Shown here one piece after another: positions 36,906 to 49,112 of a DNA stretch of 64,000 nucleotides; positions within the stretch are counted from its first letter, which is position 1; each line of letters begins with the position of its first letter. This DNA comes from Artemisia argyi (taxonomy: Eukaryota; Streptophyta; Magnoliopsida; Asterales; Asteraceae), in contig CM060693.1 in assembly GCA_030686995.1 (NCBI GenBank), positions 117,278,728 through 117,342,727 on the forward strand. Direction: 5' to 3'. The notes under the pieces were generated by a model. It was not told the origin of the DNA. It ran no database searches and saw only the letters and a program-made list of their open reading frames with translations. The translations under genes were made by a program, and so were the position numbers.

Positions 36906-37172
36906 ATTATAGGTTGATTGCTTGTTTATAGTTGTAATGGATGAATGATTTCAATGTTAGGCTTAAGAAAACTGGCAGATCTCCATTGTGTAACTTGCTT
37001 GAACGTCTTAAGAAACATGAACCGATGTGTACTAGGTTTTTATGGTCGTATTTAATGCATGAGCGAATTCTAGTGATCCCATGTTAGGAGCTTCTTAGCC
37101 GGCTCGACATAGGAGTGAAGTAGGAGCTTATAGGATTGGGGAAGTAAGTACGCCACCCCATGAATGGTATTA
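36906..37172 (+). repeat. inverted LTR fragment of the E family, left part
   Basis: Reverse complement of about 35936-36200 in the E LTR, with substitutions. Element E appears to have inserted here into an older, oppositely oriented copy. The fragment ends in TATTA (37168-37172), the TSD of the solo LTR that follows, and continues at 40483. Confidence 0.75.
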
Positions 37173-40100
37173 TGTGATATTTCAAAATTTTCATGTCATT
37201 TATTTTACTATTTTTATTATTTAACTATTCTATTTTCAAAAATTAACTTCGTCGGAAGTTATCCGCGTTTCGTCATAACACGTTCAATTTATTCAACCGC
37301 AACTAGACTACGTCCATTCTACATTTTTTATTCATCATTGTTTCCTTACAATTTTATTTTAAAAGTCCGAATTTAATTTTTCCAATTTTACATGAACCTT
37401 GCACCGTTATGTTTTACCTGATTTAAATTTACGTTTTAAGATTTTGACAAAATGTACCAACCCTAAATTATGATAATTTATGTATTTTATGAATGATTAA
37501 ACTATTTCATGTTTACAAAAGAGTTTTATACTTGTTGTGTCATTTTTATAGCTTACGTCACTTTTATCAAGAACCGATGTCACCAAACGTGTTTTCGACT
37601 CACGGTTTCATTTTTAACGATGTTTAAACACTCCGATAAACCCAAGGCTCACATGAAATGTTAAAATTATCCATTTTAACACTTCATACCAATTTCATAA
37701 TATTTTTATAACACTTTTCTAAAAGTCACATTTCCAGGTCACCCGGTACTGCGTAATTCATGTTTTTAAGACCGTACACTTGATTTAAATCCCACAAACA
37801 AACTAATACACCAAATATTAATTCAATATTAATAATATCTGATCTTTATCTTTATTTTTCAAGCTTTGGTCATTCACCACTTTTCACCCTTCCAATTTAC
37901 CACTTAAAACCCTTAAAAACTACTCATTATCTTACATAATCCACTCTAACACTTATACTAATCATATACACATTTTATACTTATCTATTTTACAAAATAA
38001 TAAAACAAATCCACCCTTGGAACCCTTAAAAACCGTCCATAGACCCACCCACACTCCACATTACTTTATTTTTCAAGAAAATCCAATTATTCCATCTCCT
38101 ACATGCAAATCTCACCTAAAAAAAAAAAATAAAAAAAAAAAAAAAAAAAAAAAAAATCATCCATCTTCTTCTCCTCCTCCTTGATTCAGCCACGAATTCC
38201 TCCTCAAACAACACATTCACCACTTCATTTATACCATGCAATAATAATTTTAAGGTTAAAATCATCAACCAAGACCCCATGCAAATGGTTTTTTTTATTT
38301 AATTAATTATGGGTTTTCTTATTTTGATGAGTTTTAATGTTCTTGAGTTGTTTGTGATGATGAGTGTGCCATTGCATGATGATTGATGATGTTTTGGATG
38401 AGTTTAGAATAGGTTTAGTTGGATTTGATGGGACTGTTTTTACATCAGTAGAAAAACATGGGTATTCCCAGTAATTTTTGGCCTGGAGCCTATGATTAAA
38501 TTACATTTTTAGATAGATATAGGTCTAAGCTTCATGTGGCGAGTTGGAGGAATTTTTATCTCCTCCAGATGATCAAGTTATGCCCAAATTAGTAAAACTA
38601 GTCAAAATAGGTAACTTGCAGATTGTTTGTGTATTAATGATAAATTTTTGGCTTAGAGCCTACTGAAGCTTTTCATAAATGAATATTTTAATATCTCAGG
38701 TCCTAGTGGCGAGTTGGCCGGAAAACCAACTATTCCGGATGGTCGAGATACGACCAAAACCGTGGAAACATATTTAGTGTGTACCCAGAAATTGTAATGC
38801 AGATTGTTTCACTTGTAATTAATAAATTTTGAACTAGGGGCTACTGGATTTTACATGGATGAAGGTTAAAACATATGAGGACCATGTGGCTAATTGGAGG
38901 GTTTACCAATTCCTCCAGATGAGGGAGATTTGGTCATTTTATGAAAACTAGTCAATTCTGAACTACTATTTGAAAAAGGTGTTTAACTCCTGATTTTTGT
39001 GCTATAGTGTTGGGTTTTAAAATATGGCTCAGTAGTGGACATCTTAGGCTAACACCTCAAATTGGTCTCACTTAAATTGCTATCATAGTTTAGGATTTAT
39101 GGCCATGTTCGTAAGAGATTAAAATTCAGAAAATATTATGGGTTGGATGTTCAGGGGTAAAATAGTCTTTTAACATGATTCTGAATCTTTCAGAAGTTGA
39201 GGCATGGATTTTTGAAAACTAGACTCATAGAGATTTCCAGGGGTAAAGGCCTTGTATACATATCATTTATAGATTAGGAGTTAAGGGTCTATAAAATAGA
39301 GTCAAATCCAGAATTTAAAATTTTACGTCTTGTCTTGAACTCTAAAACGTGTAGATACACATAGGTAAGATAAGAATTGAGGGATGAAACTTGGTAGGTG
39401 TTTTATTACCTAAAAGAATTGGTCAAACATCAATCTTAGAGTGAAAATATCTTGGGCTAAGTCTTAGTGCAATGCCATGCTTATCTCAGAAACATATCTC
39501 GTGATCATTTGATTTAATTTTTCATATCGCTCTTCTTTATCATTCTAAGTCGCGTCACGTCTTTTAGGTTGTGCTTAGACGCTTCTCACTCGTCCGAAGA
39601 TCCATTTTACTTCTGATCTCGTTGCTCTTAAGGTGAGTTCATAGCCTCGCCTTTACTCATTTAAATGTTTTAAAAACCTCGTGAGGGGGATACATGCTAG
39701 TTTTTGCAAACTGAATACAAGTAGCTTTTGGTATGCTAAACCCGATTATATGATTTATGGACATCTGACATTGAGTATTCTTGCTTAAGTCATCATCATG
39801 AACCGTTAATTTTGTGTGAACGCTAGTATTATAAATATGCATATTTGGCTTGACAAGCCTGTCCGGGTGAGTAGCGCTCATTTGACAACTGTGGGTCAAA
39901 CGGACATATAATATTGAGAATTTAGGGTAATTGGCAAGATTACCCTTGTGTGGGGCGTCATTTAAACATAGTCAAGGTTCGGTTTCGTGAGCTCAATGCT
40001 GTAAATCTTATTTCCCGACTTGTATTTGTTACATGTCAACTTAATTATGGGCGTATAACAACGTAGCCCATCATATTTTAAACTGAATTATCTTGTATTC

Positions 40101-40477
40101 AACTGATTACTTATTTAAACTCTATGAATTCACTCAACTTTATGTTGACTTTTTAGCATGTATTTTCTCAGGTATTAGTTTGCTAGCGGAGCATTGGGAG
40201 CAATCAGAGTCGCGTGGATATCAAATATTGAAAGACTTGTTTTCTACACATTTGATAACCTTTATCTTTAAAATATGCGTATGTGTCATGTTTTAACTCT
40301 TGTAACTTAAGTTTTAAATAGAAATTGTTGGGACCTTTGTACTCTGATTTATTAAATCGAATGTGACATTTTATTAAACGTCTCTTTTGAGGTCGTTTTA
40401 TGTAACTTGTGTGTATGAACTATGAAGTGACACCCAAATTGGTATTCCGCTGCGTTGTAAATTTTGGGGGTGTCACA
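37173..40477 (+). mobile_element. 3.3-kb solo LTR, gypsy (Tekay-like), TSD TATTA
   Basis: Starts TGTGATATTTC and ends GGGGGTGTCACA. It is flanked by TATTA at 37168-37172 and 40478-40482, and the interrupted E-family LTR is collinear across the site. The 3' terminus (CGCAGCGG-side and GGGGGTGT) resembles the G LTRs (TGTAACACCCCC in inverse), so I infer the same broad gypsy group. No PBS or coding sequence. It contains a poly-A run (about 38117-38157) and a three-unit hairpin repeat (38474-38960). Confidence 0.8.
38474..38960 (+). repeat. three-unit tandem repeat (about 170-180 bp) with a stem in each unit
   Basis: Units start near 38474, 38644 and 38826. Each has a GGCGAGTTGG-like word followed by an inverted repeat: TGGAGGA/TCCTCCA (38545-38551, 38561-38567), CCGGAA/TTCCGG (38718-38723, 38733-38738) and TGGAGG/CCTCCA (38895-38900, 38912-38917). 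The stem sequence changes in unit 2 on both arms. Confidence 0.7.
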
Positions 40478-40482
40478 TATTA

Positions 40483-40918
40483 AGGAATACAATCCGTCAT
40501 CCACGCAACTGTAACAAGTAATTAACATGTAAAAGATATCAAGGGAGTAGTGAAATCTAAGTAAACACAATTCTCCCATATATTGTTCACACCACTAGTT
40601 AAATTTAGTTTATTCTCATTTTTTGTAATTTTATTTTGAATTGGGTTAGTTGACTAGCAACTAATTCCGCCTATCCTTCCAATACCCGAGATTTTATTTG
40701 CTTTTATAAAATATAAAAAATACAAAAAGAATCATCCCTCACCTCTAGACCTAGTTTTTAGGTTTTCTAATCTTAGCGACACTATTCCTGAGTTGAACGT
40801 TCAATCCCCCGGTACTTGTCACTATACTATACTACAACGATCAGGTACACTGCCTGGTGGGGGTTGTAAGCTTCTCGAGATCCCTCGAGAGGTAAAGTCT
40901 GGTGCAATTCCCACGCAT
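40483..40918 (+). repeat. inverted LTR fragment of the E family, right part
   Basis: Reverse complement of about 35484-35935 in the E LTR, ending near GCAATTCCCACGCA. No PBS follows, so this was a solo LTR or is truncated. Confidence 0.7.
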
Positions 40919-40948
40919 TACTCATCCAACACTGGTAACCAAAATTAT

Positions 40949-41035
40949 GGCCGACCCACCACCACCGACACCACCAACAAAAACCCGTGACCACCAAGAT
41001 CCACCACCTCCGAGACCCACAGCTACATCGTGAGT
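40949..41035 (+). other. possible proline-rich first exon (28 codons) next to a strong splice donor
   Basis: An ATG at 40949 opens a short frame rich in Pro, Thr and Asp. The frame closes at a TGA that overlaps a consensus donor (GTGAGT, near 41029). An AT-rich stretch ending TTGACAG (about 41157) could be its acceptor. The sequence composition (40921-41238) differs from the surrounding retroelement DNA and resembles a gene 5' end. It is interrupted by element D at 41244. No product recognised, and no continuation is convincing beyond 52169. Confidence 0.2.
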
Positions 41036-41243
41036 CTTTTTTCTGAAGGTTTTTATAATAGATTCACATTTTGTTTATAGATCTATGTATTATAGTTTTG
41101 TAGATTTGAGCTTTTATATAACTTCTATCTAATTTTTTCAATCGTCGTCATTGACAGAATTTTTCGATAACCACGACACCATTGAAACCGTCATTGCTAA
41201 GGAAATACACAACATCTGAAAAACCCAATCACCGAAAACCCCA

Positions 41244-42862
41244 TGATGTGCGTTTTGTTAGTGCAAGTTTTAAATTTATAAGGGTGAATTACCAAATCTA
41301 GAAACAACACATACGAACAAGTGTTTTCGTCCGTTATAGCAAGATATGATGGTAAGTCAGGATCGTTTGCAGGGATTTGTGAGTGAATCAAAATATAAGT
41401 CTAAAAGTAAATCTCTAATGTACGCAAATAAGATAATAAGCAAGTTCAATAATTTAAAAACTACACTTGTTTAGACTAGTTTTCTACTTAATGACACACA
41501 TGATCCATCCAAGGTTCATAAGGTATGGTGAATATCTTAAACACAAGAAAAAACTCTTATTACAAATCAAATACTCTTAGAAAATGGTCATTACAAAAGG
41601 TAACCCATTCATAGACAAAAAGGTTACAATTGTTTATAAACATCTAAACTTTCGTCCAACTAAAGGTTTACAAACAATCTGATTTGATGTTTTAAAAGCA
41701 TTCTCATTACAATCATACTCCTTGTTTCTTTGTCTAGTCAAGAATAATTATGGGGAAAAATAATCATTCATAGACAAATGATTATAACTAGTTGAATAAT
41801 AACAAATCTTTCGACCCTTGAAACTATTATCAATTAGTTTACCTAGGCTCAACAAATGTCACTATGAAACTTAAGGTACAATTGGTTCTTAGGATTGACT
41901 TGAAATTGAATTAAAACATGTTATCACAATCATAACTATCACTAAGCATAAAACATCATCAAAACAAGTGTAAAAAGACTACTAGCCACTCATAGCAAAC
42001 ATGCAAATAAACTCAGAATATTTAACATTAGAATCCATGGTGTTAAGTCTTACAATGCTTTGGAATTGATAACAAATGACAAGGTATTGATAACCTAAGT
42101 ATTGGTGATGATTTCTTGAGATTTTTGGCCTCCAAATGTTGCTTCCTTGGTCCTCCAAAGTTCCTGGTTCTTTCTGCACAAATTTTCCTTCTTTGAGAGC
42201 TAGATGATGATAATAATTGAGAGTAGTAATGAGAGTAAATGATCTTTTGAATTGTGTCTTCAATTGTGTCTTCCTTTGTGTACTCTTGGGGTCCTTTTAG
42301 GCTTGTCAAATACTCCTAGTAATGAATAGGGACATAAATGCTGGAGCTTGGACAACAAGACACTAAGAAGGGCCTAGAACAATGGGACAAAAGACCAAGA
42401 TTCAGGCACAAGAAGTTGGTATAAACAGGCAGAGATGTCCATCTGATCGGATGCAGGTTGGTACCGATCGGATGGATGTGATAATTGTGGCTATCCGATC
42501 GGTTGTACTCCAACCGATCGGATGGTAGGTTCTGGTTGCTTTGGACTTTGACTTTTCCTTGTGTAGTTCTTTATGCACTATCCAAACATGATTAACTCTG
42601 TACTTGGAACTTTGAGATGACAAAACTTAGGTTCACCTTATGAAATGCGTCACAGATTGGACTTTTGAACTTGGGAATCTTCGTGTAATCGCATATACTT
42701 CATTTTCTTCAGTTTTTCTCCATTTTTCCTACATTTGGCTACATATGCTACAAAAACATACTTTGATACGATTTAGTGGCAAAAGCATATAAAAACAACC
42801 AAATAACATACACAAAAACACTAATAACGCTTATAAAAACATGTTAACTTTGAGCGTTATCA
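41244..42862 (-). repeat. 3' LTR of element D (1619 bp)
   Basis: Starts TGATGTGC and ends GCGTTATCA in plus orientation. Compared with the 5' LTR it lacks about 135 bp present around 50669-50809. The junction is a shared GAT, so a small deletion by microhomology is likely. Other differences are scattered substitutions. Confidence 0.85.
42493..42523. promoter_or_regulatory. CCGATCGG hairpin cluster in the D 3' LTR
   Basis: A perfect 13-bp inverted repeat (arms ATCCGATCGGTTG and CAACCGATCGGAT, 5-nt loop), with two further CCGATCGG-like words just upstream (about 42440-42480). It is matched in the 5' LTR at 51794-51824. Related words also occur in the leader at about 50203-50290. Confidence 0.6.
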
Positions 42863-44610
42863 AATCCCCCCCACTTAAACTTTGCTTGTTCTCAAGCAAA
42901 TCTAGAAGAAAACTAAATATCCACATGGTAACCGGAAGTGATTTCTGAAAATTGTGATGAAAATCCTCCTTATACAAGTATAAGTTAGATCATCCTTATT
43001 AAGCTTTATAATCGAAATATTGAGACGTTTGACAATACCCAACGATTTTTCTTGCTTGATTAACACTTCTAAAACACCTCACGAAAGTAGAATAAGATAT
43101 AATTCACTCATAACACTCATATATGGGGTAGCGTATATGATAAATCACACTCATTGCTCAGTCATGATCTAATTATTACTATAGGCTTGTACAAGAAACA
43201 AAACTACACCGCAATGGCGTAAGCACCAAGTCTACATATCAAAGAGGTCTTTTATTCGGGTTTAGGCTTAAAAGGGTTAAGGGTAGAAATAAGACATGGG
43301 ATTATTGAAGGGTAAATGATGATTAAGAATATACAAACTAGTCCAAGTCTATAGATCAAATGTTATTAGCTTTTCTTCCTTGAATCATAACTTCGTAGTC
43401 TTTGAGAACTTCATTCTTTCGCGATCAATGCTTTATTTTATAGCTTCATTGGCGATACATAAAACTATACATAAAACTATTCATAACACTTGGAAACACT
43501 TGTCATCATATATACTGTGATGACTTTACTTTTACTTGCTTCAATTGCTGAGTCCTGAATTTCCACTTTCTCATTTCTTTCTTCATGATTCATAATATAA
43601 TACCTCGTAAAGCTAACAACTCACCAAGACTTGACTAAAGGGTAAGGCTAGGCTAAAAAGTGTAAAATCTTTTTGTATTTTTTTATGGTTTTAATCAAAA
43701 GAAAAGGAAAGGCTCAGAAGGTGTAACTAAGGGTATCTAGCATTAAAGATGAACGCTAACAAAAGGGTTAAAAATTGGAAATTAACTAATCAATGTGACT
43801 AGCTAAAATCAATAAGGAATGCTATTTGGTTAAAATCCTAAGGTTGCCTCTTATCACTTATGTATACTTATATTACAAAAATGTAATCTCACAACGGTCT
43901 CGTAATGATTTACAAGTACAAGTTCTAGAATAAATAAAATCAACGGCACACTCATAACAAAAGATTCGAGCATATAAGATGTATGCTAGATATGAACAGG
44001 CTAAAATCCTCACAATTTAGTGGAAAGGGTTATAATGTGTGCTAGCAAATGTTATCGATCCAAAAGTGGATTGCAATTTTAATCGGGACACATCTCAATT
44101 CTTTCAAAATTACTGATTTTTCCAGTGGATATATCCAGTTATTCTAATAAATTACTCCTAAAAGTGTGAAAACAACTAGATTATAAGGACAAACAAAATT
44201 TAAAATTAACTCGATATTAGACTTAATTTCTTATTTACCTACTCCCCCCCCCCCCCCACACTTAAGTTAAGCATTGTCCTCAATGTGATAAACGAACTTA
44301 AAAGCATGAAAGTAGGGAAAATGAGAAAATAAACCATGATATCCGGTTTTATGTTTCTTTCCAATCTTCTGTTTCTTGCAATCAACACCTACATTATTAG
44401 AAACAAAAACAAACAAACAAAAAGCATTGCAATTTTATTCAAATTAGTGGCACACCCCCACACTTAAGTTTGACCAAGTGGTAAAACTTTGGGGTGTAGA
44501 CACTGAGAGAAAAAAAATAATAAATATATTAAAAATAAACACACGGGTTGCCTCCCGATAAGCACTTGTTTTATTAACGAGTCCTCAGCCGGACTCAAAC
44601 TTCGAATAGA
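42863..44610 (-). other. 3' untranslated region of element D with PPT
   Basis: No ORF of note in 1.7 kb. The PPT abuts the LTR (plus AATCCCCCCC, 42863 onward). Next to it is a hairpin at 42881-42900 (TTTGCTTG / CAAGCAAA). Further in sense-upstream are a second poly-C tract with CACTTAAG (44243-44265), a short hairpin 44272-44285 (CATTG/CAATG), GGGTTGCCTCCC (about 44545-44556) and the post-stop hairpin 44579-44596. The layout is parallel to A, B and E. Confidence 0.6.
44579..44596 (-). promoter_or_regulatory. post-stop stem-loop of element D
   Basis: GAGTC-N8-GACTC about 15 bp after the integrase ORF stop. Shared stem with A, B and E. Confidence 0.45.
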
Positions 44611-46677
44611 TTATGTAGTTGTAGTGTTATATTTCGTTTTAGAGATGTACACCACATTTCCTATCACAATTCCCTCCCCTGTTTCATCTATGTTTTCCAA
44701 TGTAACATTTTCCCATGCTTTAGGAAGAGCATCGTAGATAAAACCATTATTGTGTGTCCAAGGGATCATTCCCTTGTGTGGAGCCATGAATGTGATAGCT
44801 TCATATTCAAATTCGGATGGAATTTCTTCATTAGAAATTACGTTTAATTGCTCTTTATCATAATAGAGTTTAATTCGGTGCCCATTTACAATGAAACTTC
44901 CACCATGTTTGTCATAAAGTTCAACATAACCTGATGGAAATCCATGTTTCACTACATATGGTCCAAACCATTTTGGCTTGAGTTTCGGAGCTTTAAACTT
45001 GTATTTCATATTGAAGAGCAGAACTTTATCTCCAGCTTTGAATTGTTTTCGAATTTTCAGCTTTCTATCGTGGTAAGCTTTGGTTCTTGCTTTGTATAGC
45101 TGGGAGTTCTCATAAGCTTGAAGTCTTAACTCATCAAGTTCATGCAATTGCAAAAATCTCTTTTCTCCAGCTATTTTTAGATCAGGATTACAGCTTCTTA
45201 GCGCCCAGTAAGCACGGTGCTCAAGTTCGAACGGTAGATGACATGTTTTCCCATACAAGAGTCTGTATGGTGTTGTACCAATTGGTGTCTTATATGTCGT
45301 ACGAAATGCCCATAGAGCGTCGTCTAATTTCCTTGACGAAACGGAAGGATTGTCCTTAACCGTTTTTTCACGTATTCTTTTTATAGCTCTATTGGTATTT
45401 TCGACTTGACCACTAGTTTGTGGATGATAAGTTGTAGCAAAACGATGATGAACTCCATTTAGTTTCATTACTTTCTCCATTTGTTTATTACAGAAATAGG
45501 ATCCTCTATCACTTATTAAAGCTTTAGGAATTCCATAGCGAGCGAAAAGCTTTTTGAGAAAGTTGACAGCAACTCGTGCATCGTTAGCAGGAAAAGCTTC
45601 GGCTTCAACCCATTTGGAAACATAATCGATTGCAACGAGGATATATTCGTATTTGTGTGATTTAGGGAAGGGTCCCATAAAATCAATTCCCCAAATGTCA
45701 AATATTTCGCAGACTTGAATGCTCTTTTGAGGCATTTCGTCTCTTCGAGAAAGGTTACCGGATTTTTGGCACGCATCGCAGTTTTGAACGAGAGTATATG
45801 CTTCTTTGAAAATTGTAGGCCAATAGAATCCAGCATCAAAAACTTTTTTAGTTGTAGTGGAAGGACCATAATGTCCCCCAGTTGGGCCATGATGACATTC
45901 ATCAAGAATTTTTCTTGTTTCGGCACCCGAAACACATCTTCGTATCATTCCATCCTTGCACATTTTAAAAAGGTAAGGTTTCTCCCAATAATAGTCTTTT
46001 AGTTCTGAAAAGAACTTACTACGTTGGTAGTGACTCATCCCTTTTTTAAGAATATCTCCTGCAAGATAATTTGCGTAATCTGCAAACCATGGTACTTCCT
46101 CATCATCATCTTTATCTATCGTCATGAGAGTTTCATCTGGAAAATAATCGTTAATTTCATTTTCTTTTAATTCTTCCAAATTCGGATTCTCGAGACGTGA
46201 CAAATGATCAGCTGCAAGATTTTCTGCTCCTTTCTTGTCTTTTATTTCGATATCGAATTCTTGCAGTAGTAAAATCCATCTGATAAGACACGGTTTTGCA
46301 TCTTGTTTGGTAAACAGATATTTGAGTGCGGAATGATCTGTAAAAACTATCGTTTTTGAAAGCACGAGATAAGATCTGAATTTGTCGAATGCAAAAACTA
46401 CGGCTAATAATTCCTTTTTCGTAACCGTATAGTTTTGTTGAGCATTGTTGAGTGTTTTACTAGTGAAGTATATAGGACGAAAATGTTTTCCTTCACGTTG
46501 TCCTAAAACAGCTCCAACAGCAAAATTGCTTGCATCACACATGAGTTCAAATGGTAGTGACCAATTAGGTGCAACCATAATTGAGGCACTAATCAATTGA
46601 CTTTTCAATATTTCAAAAGCTTTAATGCAGTCAGCATTGAAATCAAATACAGAATCCTTTTCTAAAAGTTTAGTCAT
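44611..46677 (-). CDS. pol: RNase H and integrase region of the D polyprotein (688 aa, intact frame)
   Basis: Degrades the RNA strand of the RNA/DNA hybrid and inserts the cDNA (family knowledge). RNase H spans about residues 40-162 with acidic residues D48, E89, D114 and D157. The HHCC zinc finger lies at about 262-303 (HHG, GGH, C300, C303). The integrase core carries the D332, D390, E426 triad with 35 residues between the last two. A C-terminal stretch (about 585-615, WFGPYVV and HRIKLYY) is typical of gypsy integrases without a chromodomain. The frame starts at the ATG at 46677 after the RT frame breaks, so in the ancestor it was part of one pol frame. All catalytic residues I can place are present. 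A post-stop hairpin follows at 44596-44579. Confidence 0.85.
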   Translation of the reverse strand: MTKLLEKDSVFDFNADCIKAFEILKSQLISASIMVAPNWSLPFELMCDASNFAVGAVLGQREGKHFRPIYFTSKTLNNAQQNYTVTKKELLAVVFAFDKFRSYLVLSKTIVFTDHSALKYLFTKQDAKPCLIRWILLLQEFDIEIKDKKGAENLAADHLSRLENPNLEELKENEINDYFPDETLMTIDKDDDEEVPWFADYANYLAGDILKKGMSHYQRSKFFSELKDYYWEKPYLFKMCKDGMIRRCVSGAETRKILDECHHGPTGGHYGPSTTTKKVFDAGFYWPTIFKEAYTLVQNCDACQKSGNLSRRDEMPQKSIQVCEIFDIWGIDFMGPFPKSHKYEYILVAIDYVSKWVEAEAFPANDARVAVNFLKKLFARYGIPKALISDRGSYFCNKQMEKVMKLNGVHHRFATTYHPQTSGQVENTNRAIKRIREKTVKDNPSVSSRKLDDALWAFRTTYKTPIGTTPYRLLYGKTCHLPFELEHRAYWALRSCNPDLKIAGEKRFLQLHELDELRLQAYENSQLYKARTKAYHDRKLKIRKQFKAGDKVLLFNMKYKFKAPKLKPKWFGPYVVKHGFPSGYVELYDKHGGSFIVNGHRIKLYYDKEQLNVISNEEIPSEFEYEAITFMAPHKGMIPWTHNNGFIYDALPKAWENVTLENIDETGEGIVIGNVVYISKTKYNTTTT

Positions 46678-47369
46678 AGGACGTGATATTTTTGAAAAAT
46701 CTTTGATAAATCGGCATGTCCTAGAAAACTTCTAACGGCTTTAACGCTAGTTGGTGGTGGTAATTTGGTGATAACATCTATTTTAGCTTTGTCTACTTCC
46801 ATTCCTGAACTTGATATCTTGTGTCCTAACACAATTCCTTCAGTAACCATGAAATGACATTTTTCCCAATTAAGAACTAGACGTGCAGCTTCACATCTCT
46901 CAAGCATTTTATCGAGATTGGAATGACAAGTTTCAAAAGAATCACCAAAAACTGAAAAGTCATCCATGAAAACTTCCATAGATGTCTCAAGCATGTCTTG
47001 GAATATTGCGATCATACACCTTTGAAAAGTTGCAGATGCATTACATAGACCAAAGGGCATACGCCGGTAAGCGTAGGTTCCAAAAGGACATGTAAATGTG
47101 GTTTTCTCTTGATCGGCTGGATCGATAGGAATTTGGAAATATCCCGAGAAACCATCAAGGAAGCAAAAGTATTTGTTTCCTGCTAATCTTTCGAGCATCT
47201 GATCCATGAATGGTAGAGGAAAATGATCTTTCCTGGTGTCTTTGTTAAGTTTTCTGTAATCAATACATACTTGCAATCCAGTGACAGTTCTAATAGGAAC
47301 TAATTCATTCCTTTCGTTGGTCACTACAGTCATTTCTCCTTTCTTCGGAACACAATGAACTGGACTCAC
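46674..47369 (-). pseudogene. pol: reverse transcriptase core of element D
   Basis: 231-aa frame covering the RT palm and fingers. The catalytic aspartates D72 (FLDGFSGY) and D136-D137 (FMDDFSVFG) are present, as are the flanking conserved blocks (IDYRKLN, RMPFGLCNASATFQ, LGHKIS). The 5' side is separated from its upstream frame by an in-frame TGA at 47402-47400. The 3' side loses frame near 46710 through a small deletion, so the RT-RNase H connection is broken and the next frame begins at 46677. It copies RNA into DNA in functional relatives; this copy cannot make a full-length enzyme. Confidence 0.8.
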
Positions 47370-47399
47370 CCATGGGCTATCCTCGATAGGATAAATAAT

Positions 47400-47864
47400 T
47401 CATGCGTCAAGAAGTTTGCTAATTTCCTTCTTAACAACTTCTTTCATATTAGGGTTGAGTCGACGTTGTCTTTCTACAACGGGTTTAGTACCTTCTTGAC
47501 AATCGATTTTTTGTTTGCAAAAATCTTGTCTAATTCCTGGAATATCAGAAGTTTTCCACGCAAAAGAGCGTTTATGCTTCTTAAGAACAGAAATGAGTCT
47601 TTCTTTTTGATTTATTTCGAGCAACGACGATATGACTACTGGAAGAAGTGAATTTTCTTCTAAGTAGGCGTATTCGAGATTATTGGGAAGGGGTTTGAGT
47701 TCCAAATCAGTGGGTGGTTCTTCTAGAGATGATTTGATTTTCATTTGATCTTTTTCAGTGATATCTTCAAATTTCTCTTCTTTCTCTTCTTCTAATTTTA
47801 CTTCCATGAATTCCTCAAATTCTTTATCATAATCTGTTTCACTGATCTTTTTTGAAGTAGTCAT
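47400..47864 (-). pseudogene. pol: protease-RT linker and RT N-terminus of element D
   Basis: 154-aa frame. It begins with a Glu/Lys-rich acidic linker (residues 1-70) and continues with the conserved stretch before the RT core (residues about 75-150: LPVVISSLLE, RSFAWKTSDIPGI). It ends at the TGA at 47402-47400, one codon before the sequence that normally continues into the RT core. That core is in the same frame downstream, so this is a nonsense mutation, not a frameshift. On the 5' side the protease frame stops at 48002 and the frame changes near 47870. Confidence 0.7.
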
Positions 47865-48001
47865 GAATGGTTTCGAATCGCAAGTAATGCATCCAATTCT
47901 TCTTCAGTGACTTCATCAATTACATCGATGTTATAGCATGTGTCATCACTGGAATTTGGATATTTCATTGCTTTATCGATTAAGAATGTGATTCGATCTT
48001 C

Positions 48002-48466
48002 TCATACTCCAAGATTGAGTTCTCTGCCTTTGACTTTGATCATGGCGTCAGCAGTGTTTAATAAAGGTCTTCCTAAGATTAAGGGTACTCGACTATCTTC
48101 CTCCATTTCTAAGATGATAAAATCCACAGGAAAAACAAATTTACCAACTTGAACAAGCATATTTTTAGCAACCCCAACAGGATATTGGTATGTATGGTTG
48201 GCTAATATTATACTCATCTTAGTACGTTTCAATGTATTGATGGAAAGTTTAGAATACAACGAATAAGGCATCAAATTGATACTTGCACCTAGATCGGCTA
48301 AAGCATAGCATGTGATGTTGTTTCCTAATGTACATGGTATAAGAAAACTTCTGGAATCTCCTAGTTTCATTGGAATTTTGTTTTGAATGATAGCAGAGCA
48401 TTCTTCATTAAGAACGGTAGCGGAAATTTGTTCCAACTTGTTTCCGTTCTTTCCAAAATTTCCCAT
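48002..48466 (-). pseudogene. pol: aspartic protease domain of element D
   Basis: 154-aa frame with the retropepsin active-site box ADLGASINLMPYS (residues about 57-69) and the second conserved motif LILGRPLLNTADAMI (residues about 129-143). This form is typical of Athila/Tat elements, where DLG replaces the usual DTG/DSG. It processes the polyprotein in functional relatives. The frame is entered by a shift from the upstream gag frame near 48440 and ends at TGA 48004-48002, after which sense-like codons continue in the same frame for about 50 codons. Confidence 0.7.
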
Positions 48467-49112
48467 AATTGGGCATTCCAGCTAGAACATCAACGAGGGG
48501 TACGTTAATTCTAACTTCTTTGATCATCTCTATAAACTTCTTATTTCGCTCCTCTCTTTTCTCTTTTCTTAGGGCTTGTGGATATGGTATTTTCGGTGTA
48601 TAAGGTTTTATTGGTGGAACGGTATTTTCTTTGGTTGGTGGATCATATGAGAGACCACTTCGAGTGAATACATCATTGATATGCTCATTTCTGGTTTGTG
48701 GTGGACAATAATTCTTATCGTTTGATCCAGACGGTTTTGGATTGGATTGGGTGTTACTTGGTAATGTACTAGGAATTCGAGAAGAAAATTGATCAGAAAG
48801 TCTACCAAATTTTTGTTCAAGATCCTGGATAGAAGCTTGATGATTTTTCTGACCTTGCTCAACTTTGGTTTTGAGATTGAAAAACTGAGTTTTTACAAAC
48901 TCATTTGAAGCTCTTTGAGTAGTTACGAAATCTCTCATCATTTTTTCGAAATCAGATTCTTCCTTTTTATCGGAATTTGGTAGGTTTGGGTTGTCTGTTC
49001 GGGGTTGAAAATCACAGTTGTTATCCCTTTGTTGGTGGTCTTGCCAATTTTCTAGAACTTCTTCCGTAATAATTACCACGAAAACCTCCTCCACGATATC
49101 CTCCTTTGACAT
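48408..49112 (-). pseudogene. gag: gag C-terminal region of element D
   Basis: 234-aa frame: Gln/Asn/Asp-rich, a Glu/Lys/Gln-rich likely coiled coil (residues about 45-110), a Ser/Pro/Asn-rich linker, then a basic stretch with conserved blocks before the protease (residues about 180-225, IPYPQALRKEKREERNKKF). It overlaps the knuckle-containing frame at its 5' side and the protease frame at its 3' side. Both joins are frameshifts. Confidence 0.6.
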
